A stretch of 64,000 nt of DNA from assembly GCA_014529385.2 (NCBI GenBank), contig CM043971.1, positions 54,225,209 to 54,289,208 on the forward strand, written 5' to 3'. Positions 55,634-64,000 of this stretch are shown here, piece after piece. The DNA comes from Adiantum capillus-veneris. Its lineage: Eukaryota; Streptophyta; Polypodiopsida; Polypodiales; Pteridaceae. The notes below the pieces were generated by a model that saw nothing but the letters and a program-made list of their open reading frames with translations, did no database searches and was not told the origin of the DNA. The first letter of the stretch is position 1. Each line of letters begins with the position of its first letter. Position numbers and translations under genes: made by a program.

Positions 55634-58600
55634 TGGATAGGGGATGACATCAACTCATGAAGAGTTTTGGTATCCATCATCTTAGGATTGGCCTTCCATT
55701 AAAATGGTACTTTCTTCACCTCCAATCGGGTTTCATGGTTACCAATAAATGAAGGTAAAGTCTTCAATGACTGCGGTTTATTTTCTTTCAATATTGTTGT
55801 ACATGCATCGCATAGTGATCTGATGTCATTTGGGTAGAGCTCATGCTCCAAGTGGATCTCCGTGATGGGAAGAGCTGACAAGAGTGTAGCACTTCCATCT
55901 TTTCTATTCCCATAGCTCTTGAGGCCATTGTTCTTCTACTTTTGAAATTGGTAGTGGTGCTTGAGAATACATTCCACATGTCGTATTGGTTGCCACCCTC
56001 GTATCCAATGGTGTTTCGTTTATAGAATCTGGTTGGTCTTCCTTTTCAATTCCCCGCCCCTCTAACTCTTGAATTTTTTCACGGATTAATACCTCAGTTT
56101 TTGAAGTAGTAGAAATTGATTGTTCCATAAGTGCTTGAGCGGCTTGGATGAGCTCCTTGCACATCTTTAGCTTCTCTTTCTCATAGCCCAGATGAGGGTA
56201 TGTTAACCACCTATCCTCTTGGGTTTGGTTAGGCTTTAGCCTTGCATTGTAAGCTTTTAAAATTGCATCCAAAGGTTTGAAAACCTTGTCTACCAAGATA
56301 GCTCCTCCCAATGGTACAACCGATGGTTTTTCTATCTCGTTGTTTCCCTTAAGGTCTCTTTCCTTTTGCAGTCGTTCCTCTATTTGTAGTAATTTGGTTT
56401 CCAACATCGTTTTTTCTTTTTCTCTTTTCACTTTCATCTTGTCTTGTTTTGCCTTCCTGGATTTCCTAGGGGTTCGGACATACAAATTTTCTATCTCGGT
56501 TTGACTGGCTGGGGCATTCCTTGCAGCCTCATGTGCTTGAGCTCTAGTTACCGTGTTTATTACAGTGTTTGGTTCTGTTTTTGATCCACTTGAGCTTGGC
56601 ACAATCCCCATCTTGTTCATGGTTGCTTTCCCTTTGTAGTCAGGGTTTTTTGAAAAGTGTGGAATGAGATGATCCGTGGTACATTCATCACAGAGTCCAA
56701 CAAAATTTACCCGTTCTCCTTTGTTTGGGAAAACTCTTGCCTGATGATCACCACCACATTCATAGCATGGTCCTACAGGTGTTAGAGAAGATTGTGGATC
56801 CCCCATCGGTTGTCCTGCTCTAGGAGGATACTCCTTAGGTTTGTAGCCCTGGTTTGCCATGAACTTAAGCATATTTTCATCAATCAAGTAATGGTTTTTA
56901 GTTGGCTGTGCTATGTATGAGGGCTCGGGCATCTCTTCAAGAATTATCCATGGATTGTGTCCCTTTGGAGCATATGCATTCGCATCAAATCCCCTCTTAT
57001 AGTATTGTTTGAATCTTCCCAATATGAGACTACTTGGACCATACTCTGATCAAAAGGTGGTTTTATGGGTTGAGAAATCCTTACCATAGCCCTATTTTCC
57101 TAGGGTAAGGGAGGTTGGTGTCCCAACACAGGTTGAGTTTTTTCCTTCCCTAGGATTGTGTTATTTGTTCCTACTTGGTACGTTGGAGGGGGTGGAAATT
57201 GTTGCCCTCCATGTGGTCCGTTTTGTCTCTCTCTAACATAGTTCTGATTATAGAAACATTCATGGGTTTCATGGTTCTTATTATAGAAACATTCATGGGT
57301 TTCATGGTTTGTCCTTTTTTTTTTGGTAGCACACCACTTCAGTACTTACTATTCATTTACTCTTGGCCTTTGTTGAAGGTTGCACCAGTGGGTTGGGTGA
57401 TCTCCTCCACAAGGGTCACATTTTTGGGTGGGTAGTTGTCGTGTGTTTGGGTTCATCCTGTTTCCTTGGTTTATCCTTCTGATCATTTCCTCGATCATTT
57501 GATCAACGTCTGACACAGTTGGGTTTTGCCCGCCCAATTTTGTCGTGGACTCACTCATGGTTGAAGAGGTGATACTTGTTCCCTGATCTGTGTCTTCAGT
57601 CACCTCCCCATATGCCTTGCATTATCTACAAGGTACAATGCCTCTTTCGTGACTTGCTCAAAGTTACACATGCCTTCAAGTGCAAGTCCTTTTTGAGCGT
57701 GTCATTTTGCAATCCTTCTATGAAAAGGACTGACAGTCTCTCATCCTAAAATAGTTCTTAAGTCGGGCATCTTTCTATATACTTCTTGAAACGAAGTGAT
57801 GCTTCCTTCACTTTCTCTTTCTCCTTTTGCCTAAATGCATAGATCTGGGAGACAATGTTATGCTTGATTCCCCTTTTTGAGAATTCCTCAGCGAACTCTC
57901 GGAGAAGTTGCTCAATACTTGGGAATTCCAAGCTGTTTAATGGTTGGAACCAAGTCAAAGCATTCCCTTCTAACGTCAACCCAAAACCTTCATATTGAGT
58001 ATGGAAATCAGTTACATGTTCTACTCTCAACACTTGTTTGAAGATCGAGACATGGGCATACGGATATTTTGATCTATTATACTTTTTGGGTACGCATTTT
58101 CCCACCTGATATGGTCGCATACGTCTGGCCTCTACAACCATTCTAACAACACTTAGTCCTCCTGTGTGGTTTCTCTAGTTTCATAATCTCCTCTTGGTAT
58201 TACCAGTGGTATCCTATCCGCTATACGTTTGTCAAGTCGATCTCGTGTAATAGTCGGAGGGATTCTAGTGGTGTAAGTGACATCAGGAACAATACTGCCC
58301 CTATGTGTGTTCATGAAAGCCCTAGACATCATTGATCCTAAAGGCCCTGTGTTTGGGGCTTGTTCATGTCCAAAAGAGTCCGCCACCCTGGTTCTCATTG
58401 GGCTCACATGTACAGCCTCAGAGCTTGTGTAAGTAGTCATGGTTTTACCTCTTCCAAATTTACATAGTATTGGTGGGGTGGTCCCCCAAAATATGTATAT
58501 CTCTCTAATTCCTTACGATCCATTAGAGAGTACTTTTGGCCATACTTGTCTATTATAACCACCTGAATACTTCTCCCCTCCATGTACGTGAAAACATACA

Positions 58601-59293
58601 GGTTTTTACGGTCAATCATTTCCTTGATGTGGGGTTCCTCACATCTATAATAGAGTGTTTGTTCTCCATTATTGAACTTATATAGCCCCACATAGGTGTT
58701 GTCTGTATTAAGGTGATTTGTCTCACTGGTGCATCTGAGCACCATGTTTTGTTTCTCCATTTTGGGTGGCTCATCGGCCAGCTCATAATCTACCTTGTCC
58801 TTGGTGCCAGTCACAACCCCCATTTATCCACAATAAAAAGGTTATGAACCACTAGGTACATCATTCCCTCTTGGTCAAAATATCTATTCCCGTCATAATC
58901 GACATCTACAAGGTCTCTGAGCTCGCATGGCTTATTTTCCAACTTAACACAGTAGCGGTCCATTCCATCCTTATAGATTTTGTCCTTAAGCACATTTTCA
59001 AATTGAATTTTCAAATACAACAACTTTACATCAGATGCAGGTTGAGAAGGACCTGCCCCCATTGAAGATGTTCCCTTAGGGTTTGACTTGTTAGAATCCT
59101 CAGCAATGAGACTATATGATCTTTTTGATGAAGTGTCAGAGAAGCTCTCCTCTAAAATGGGCTCTAAAGGTGGCAGTGGTCTCTGATTCACGCTTTCTTC
59201 CATTGAGTGATTGCTTCCCTGGTCAAAGATGTTGGGATTCCTATTTTGGTACAATCTTTCTGATCGCAAATTCATGAAGAATTGGTATTGCAA
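55634..59293 (-). pseudogene. Element G: gag region
   Basis: Minus strand, several frames. 59293-58811, 58823-58437 and 58440-58153 are three short ORFs in different frames joined by small overlaps (58437-58440 is ATGA). They carry an unrecognised N-terminal region (TYFGGPPHQYYVNLEEVKP; RLDKRIADRIPLVIPRGDYE). Gag core at 58141-57758: FGLTLEGNALTWFQPL, LLREFAEEFSKRGIKHNIVS. Zinc-like motif CDPCGGDHPTHWC (about 57420). 57022-55904 is a 372-codon ORF with CYECGGDHQARVFP and CDECTTDHLIPHF (terminal Cys lost in both), then a Lys/Glu-rich helix. The paired knuckles correspond to those of element A. Confidence 0.75.
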
Positions 59294-61188
59294 AATCCAA
59301 TCTAGGTTACCTCATTAGCTAGTTTGAATCCCCTGTTTGATCTTACTTGCTGGGTAGTATACCTCTAGTACCTACAAAATGTCAAAAATTTGCTTGATAG
59401 CTGTGAGCTTATAGCCGTTCTTGTTAGTTCTTGCTTTTAATCGACAAAACTTAGCTAGGTTCTTCAGTAGCACACAATTCCTCACACAACATCAACAATT
59501 TAGTTCCAATTTCAATTTTGAAAGAACCACCAGGGTATTGTAGACTAGCTCTTTGTGTGATGAAATTTTGCTTCCATAATGACTCAGAGGTACATGGATT
59601 GCGATCCATGTTTGAAAGCCAAATGGACTTTTCTTGGTACTACCAGGTTCATCATGATTAGGAGGTCTTATGGTATTAAAATTTTCAAAAATGAACCTCT
59701 GGATTGGAAGCTAGGTCAATTCTGTCACTGTGCCAGAGCTCCTGCCAGTTTTGGACTTTTGAAATGGTTTTTTGCATCCAAATTCAATTTTGGAAGGACC
59801 ACTAGACTCTTTGTGATGCCCTCTAGCTATGGTGCCAGTTTGGTAAAAATGTGTCAGGAGAACATGGATCACGATCCATGTTCCTTAGTGTCAGAATACA
59901 TTGAAACTTGAACCACAACTAGTCCTTGGCCTTTTGATGCTGGCTATATGGTTTTTGAATGTTTTGGAGTTTTTAAGATCAACCAAAAGTCAATTTTAGG
60001 GTTTGTTTCACTGGTTTCCCCCTTGATCTGATTTTTGCCCCTTTTGCCCTCTTTTTGCACTTTTTTGATAAGGGTCCCTTGGGAGAAAGTACTTCAAATG
60101 ATATCACTTTTCTACTTGCCCAATATCAGCATAAAATTCCAAAAAGGTACATGGATCATGACCCATGTTTGGCAATATTTTGGACTGATACTTTGTGAGT
60201 TTGTGACAAAAGGTCTAATGATGCTATTCCCCAAATCTTTTTGGATTTGATCATTTTTTTCCAAGTCAAAAGCAAGATTTTGTGTCTGTTTTGTGGTTTT
60301 TTACAAACAACTACTTTTTTGGTATTTTGACCAGGTTTTTTCACTTTTTGTCCATGGCTCCTTTTGGAAAAGTTGTTCCCTTAGTAATCAGGAGTGCACT
60401 GGTCAAATCTCACTATCAGATGTCTACCTAGAACATGGATCGTGATCCATGTTTAGAAGCATTTGGTCATGATTTTTGGTTTTGATGGTTCCCTGCTTCT
60501 AGTTGATTCCAATTCTCTTCCCTTTTTGAATTTGGACAAGTAAAAGTTCAGTTTTTTCTTATTTTTCTCAATTTCTAAGGTTCTGCTCTGTTCAACCCAA
60601 TTTCTTGATTTTGATGATCTTTTAGCACTCTATTTCTAACCAAACTCAAGGTTCTAATGCCTGAGAGCCTCTTCTAAGCAAGGGAAACAATTTTAGCACT
60701 TTTTGCCAAAACGGTACATCGATTGCGATCCATGTTGGATAGGCTAATTGGAAATTTTTTGCACAGTTTATTTTTAGCAAGTGTTTATATCCCCTTTCTC
60801 AAGGTTTTGCTGGGTTTGGTTCAATTTTGAAGCTCTGACCATCAATTCTTCAACTTTTTAGAGTTATGGTTTTCAACACCAAAATAAGGTTTTTAATAGC
60901 TTTTCCCTCGATCCTTTTGGCCTCAAATGATGGTGTAATTTGTTACCTAACTACTCCTTTAAACTGCAATAAATCTGCAAGCATAAATGAACAATGTGAG
61001 GTAAAGCAGTCCTTTCCAAGCATGGGAAATTCAAAGAATGAAATACTATCTTGTACTTCACTCACAACTTTCTTTGCTATAAGGAGTAGCACTGGCTAGT
61101 CTCATACTCTAGTCTCTACTAAGCACTAAATCTGTTAAGTATGGAGCCTAATTTACCCTTGTAATTTTCTGTGGTAAAAGCGCACATT
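59294..61188 (-). other. Element G 5' leader with regularly spaced palindromes
   Basis: About 1.9 kb, T-rich and non-coding. Five copies of the ACATGGATCGCGATCCATGT palindrome at 59591, 59861, 60148, 60432 and 60715 (distances 270, 287, 284, 283 bp). The DNA between them shows no obvious mutual similarity. Confidence 0.75.
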
Positions 61189-61399
61189 TGTAAGGCCCCC
61201 ATTATGAGGAGAATCCATCGTGCGTGAAGGAAAATCACTCATCGGAAACCAAAATTTTCACGGACAAAAATCAGGGGCAACTTTAAAGGCCTCGGGGGTG
61301 GAGGCCCCCGAGACTTTTTTTTTTCCGGAATATTCTTTTTCGCCGGAATATTATGGCCGGACGACGGCCGGAAAGTGGTCGGAAAACAACCGGTCGGTT

Positions 61400-61497
61400 G
61401 GCCGGTGGCCGGTAGTCAATGGCCGATGGCCGGTGGTCGGAAGTCAATGGCCGGTGGCTGGTGGTCGGAAGTCAATGGCCGGTGGCCGGTGGCCGAA
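61400..61497 (+). repeat. GGCCGGTGG minisatellite
   Basis: Three to four copies of a unit of about 30 bp built from GGCCGGTGG[TC]CGG and AAGTCAAT. Confidence 0.85.
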
Positions 61498-61624
61498 TTC
61501 AAAAGCGGCCTTGTCTTCTCAAGGGCGGCCACACATGGGCAGATTGGAGGGTCCGATTTGGACTTATTCGCACAAGGGCGGCTACACATGGCTGTCTCTC
61601 ATAAGAGAGGGCAGCCCTTTTGGC

Positions 61625-61634
61625 CTATAAAAGG
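61625..61634 (+). promoter_or_regulatory. TATA box in the possible solo LTR
   Basis: CTATAAAAGG at the expected place in a 750-bp LTR-like block. Confidence 0.45.
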
Positions 61635-62047
61635 AGGCCATTTCTACACACATTCCATAGTGTGAAGTTGATGCAACAAGGTGAGTGTGAGGTGGTGAGA
61701 GTGAAGCAAGGCGGGAGCTCCATTAAGGGTATAATCCCTTTGTAAACTACTTCTTGTTTTGAAGTACTAAAGCCATTGAGTGGCTGCTTTCCCGTGGACG
61801 TAGCCCACATTGGGTGAACCACGTATATCGTGTGTACTCTCTCTCTCTCTCTACTCTATAATCTAGTGTATATAAATCTGTCTCTCTCCATTAAGTAATC
61901 TACTAAATTATCTATTTAGCTACGTCTTATTTCCTAACAAAATCTACATCTAGCTGCTTCATTGTCTACGTGTAAGAGGAATGGGTGTCAAAAGCTTTGG
62001 AATGAATTTTTTTGTACACTAAGTCACTCACCACCTAAGGATCGGTT

Positions 62048-62065
62048 TCCCTAGCAGCGGCGCCA
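62048..62065 (-). other. Element G primer-binding site (tRNA-Asp type)
   Basis: The minus strand reads TGGCGCCGCTGCTAGGGA, three mismatches from the tRNA-Asp complement, one base inside the 5' LTR. It fixes the orientation of G. Confidence 0.8.
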
Positions 62066-62066
62066 A

Positions 62067-62486
62067 TATTAGCAGGTCGCCGCGACGGACGTCTACATCA
62101 TAGCTCTTTTGTACTACATAATGTCAATATGCAAGGTTGGAATGGGGCACAAAGACTTAATGAGAGTGTCGTTCTCACCAAAGTGAACTCGGAGGGCTAC
62201 TCATACTACGACAAAAGCAAATCAATCACTTCCTAGTCAGAGAATTAGTATGCGTCCAATCTCACCGCTCTAGGTCATCACGACTTTTCAGCATCCAAAT
62301 GAATTCGGAATGCAACAAACTAAAGGAGAGGTATCACAACACCTAGGGGCACAATCGTGCCAAGTTCTATCACCATCTGGGAAGGTACATAAATCACAAT
62401 CCATCACAAAAAATGTGCAGAAATTTGAAACAGAACTACTCGAAAAGACCCCCCTTATGCATAGAAACATTTATCCATGGTCAAAC
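62067..62486 (-). repeat. Element G 5' LTR, truncated
   Basis: Homologous to 10533-10889 up to the ATCCATGGTCAAA block. The outer 454 bp or so (matching 10890-11343) are missing. It joins short unassigned DNA (62487-62540) and then copia RT. Confidence 0.75.
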
Positions 62487-62539
62487 ACTTATCCACGGGT
62501 TACAGGTTGTATCATACACACACAAAGCGTATCTTGGTC

Positions 62540-64000
62540 TGACAGGATGTTGTGTTTATGGAAGATTCTATTCAGCCCTTGTTGGCATGTACTAGAGATA
62601 GTAATGTAGGCTCACATGACATTTATGACACTTTGTTGCCTCTTTTCAATGGTGGAAGTTTAAATGTAAAATCCAATGAGGCAAATGTACAACCTGTGGG
62701 GGTTTTTGAAAATGTTACAAATCAACCTATTACTGATGTAGATGTACATGATGTACTTGATGAGAAAAGGGCTAAAAATGAGCATGCTAAAGGTAGGCCA
62801 AAATGGATGGTGCATACATTATGTGACAGTAAATTAGATGCACCTCTGTCTATTTGCACTTGTTCAGGCTCTCTCCACGCATCTTATGCATCAAATTGTT
62901 ACGCTTTGACTATGTTTATCTTACATGATGTTGAGGATCCTCTGTCTTTTGATGAAGCACAGAATTCAGAAAATTGGATGTCTGCCATGCAATCAAAATA
63001 TGATGCTATTATAGAAAATGACACATGGACTTTATGTGATTTGCCTCCTGGCAAAAAGGCCATTGGTACAAAGTGGGTTTACAAGTTGAAATGGAAGCCG
63101 GATGGTGAGATTGACTACTATAAGGCCTGACTTGTTGCAAAGGGTTATGTACAACAAAAAGACATAGATTCTGAAGAGACTTTTGCTCCCACTTGTTGTA
63201 TGAAAATTGTGCATTTTCTGTGTACATTGGCAGTTCATTTTGGGTGGTATGTACATCAATCAGACATTGTTACTTCTTTCTTGAATGGTGACATATTTGA
63301 GGAAGTTTATGTAGCACAGCCTCGTGGTTTTTTCAAGAAAGGGCAAGAGGATAAAGTGTGCAAATGTAACAAATCCTTGTATGGGTTGAAGCAATCTCCT
63401 CGTGCTTGGTGTGAGAAGGCTAACACTCATTTGGTCAAGCGAGGCTTTTGTATCAGTCCAACAAAAAGCACATTGTATGTAAAGCATGAGAGTGATGTAC
63501 TTCTCATTGTCGTTCTCTCTGTGGATGATTTAATGGTCATTGGATCAAATGGGAGATATATTGCTGAATTTAAGGCTGATTTGAATGCTACTTTCAAGAT
63601 GAAATATTGTTGCATCATTACTTGGGTATACAGTTTAAGCAGTGTGATGGTGGTATTATCTTGTGTCAAAAAAGTTACATAGAGACATTGTTATGTAAGT
63701 TTGGACTTGAGGATTGCAAACCTATTGCCACTCCCATGGAAACAAGTCTTCATAATGCTGGTGATCTTGCAGATGTCACTCTTTACCAAACTATTGTTTG
63801 CTACGTTATTTATGTATGGAACACGAGGCCGGATATTCAGTTTGCAGTCTCACAGGTCAACAAATCCATTCATAGCCCAAGGTCTAAGCATTGGAAAGCT
63901 TTCAAGAGGATTTTCCGCTACTTGATTGGCACTTTACATCTTAGCTTGTTTTATCCCAAGGGGGGATCATTGCTGCCAAATTTGCATGCTTTTTGAGACT
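62540..64000 (+). pseudogene. Copia reverse transcriptase (probable right half of C1)
   Basis: Starts in the integrase-RT linker (QDVVFMEDSIQPL). RT: AMQSKYDAIIENDTWTLCDL, PPGKKAIGTKWVYKLKWKPD, a stop at 63128 replacing the Arg of YKARLVAKGY, then SDIVTSFLNGDIFEEVYV, NKSLYGLKQSPRAWCEKAN, and a catalytic box SVDDLMVIGS where YVDD is expected. A frame shift near 63602, then HYLGIQF and the RPDIQFAVSQVNK and FRYLIGT segments. It continues off the right edge. Same orientation and family type as the left half at 8664-10532. Confidence 0.85.

Larger units (their letters stand above)
61189..61939 (+). repeat. Possible solo LTR in the G leader
   Basis: TGTAAGGCCCCC...TTCCTAACA (TG...CA). It has a good TATA box, CCTATAAAAGGAGG, at 61624-61637, then a CT-rich run and a pyrimidine-rich end: the look of a plant LTR. 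It opposes G. No matching flanking duplication (ACATT / AAATC), so the ends are tentative. Confidence 0.4.
10533..62540 (-). mobile_element. Element G: giant Ty3/gypsy retrotransposon, interrupted by A, C2 and H
   Basis: Minus-strand element bounded by homologous LTR copies at 10533-11343 (3') and 62067-about 62486 (5', truncated). A tRNA-Asp-type PBS lies just inside the 5' LTR and a polypurine tract just inside the 3' LTR. Removing A (11956-26286), C2 (26666-30200) and H (33102-47741) leaves about 19 kb. Order in transcription direction: LTR, PBS, leader, gag, protease, RT, RNase H, zinc domain, second zinc domain, integrase, post-integrase protease-like domain, spacer, ORF3, PPT, LTR. The size recalls Ogre/Tat-type elements, but I see no second RNase H. 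All coding parts carry lesions. Confidence 0.75.

Noticed and set aside
1-64000. CRISPR arrays, rRNA, tRNA genes, bacterial operons
   Set aside because: None seen; dispersed palindromes are not spacer-repeat arrays, and the PBS motifs are only short tRNA complements.

Overview
This window is intergenic plant DNA made almost entirely of nested transposable elements. I find no intact host gene, RNA gene or CRISPR array. Evidence for a land plant: a Ty1/copia PBS matching initiator tRNA-Met, giant Ty3/gypsy elements primed by a tRNA-Asp-like PBS, a CACTA element with TNP2-type and Transposase_24-type genes, and a captured fragment resembling plant heavy-metal-associated (HMA) proteins. A Penelope-like RT fragment fits only some plant lineages (reported in conifers and lycophytes). 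I do not assign a species.

Layout. (1) 1-4190: minus-strand Ty3/gypsy element L (gag, zinc knuckle, protease, start of RT, running off the left edge) with its 5' LTR at 2665-4190. It abuts, head to head, a related plus-strand LTR remnant (4191-5368), giving a palindrome of about 2.5 kb. (2) 5369-7315: degenerate DNA. (3) 7316-8060: a foldback element with hairpins inside a larger hairpin. (4) 8310-10532: left half of a plus-strand Ty1/copia element, C1 (gag, protease, start of integrase). Its RT seems to resume at about 62540 and runs off the right edge.

Between the two halves of C1 lies a minus-strand giant Ty3/gypsy element, G (3' LTR 10533-11343; truncated 5' LTR 62067-62486; about 19 kb without its own insertions). 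G has been split by three later insertions. Element A (11956-26286, plus) is a gag-protease-only LTR element with a perfect AAAAG duplication; it carries a CACTA transposon (19681-25012). Element C2 (26666-30200, plus) is a small recent copia derivative with a perfect CAAGG duplication. Element H (33102-47741, plus) is a relative of G that lacks gag-pro and carries a Penelope-like fragment (39042-40751).

The most unusual biology is in G and H. Both show the order RT, RNase H, zinc domain, second zinc domain, integrase, then a retropepsin-like domain downstream of integrase, then a long spacer, then a third ORF (ORF3) with a coiled coil and a conserved C-terminal block. G's spacers carry ten copies of a near-perfect palindrome (core ACATGGATCGCGATCCATGT). 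Five of these sit at a regular 270-287 bp spacing in the 5' leader, with no obvious similarity between them. H carries a second palindrome with the same ATCGCGAT core. Nearly all coding regions are decayed, so the genes are best read as relics. C2 is the youngest insertion, judged by its LTRs (3 differences in 189 bp).
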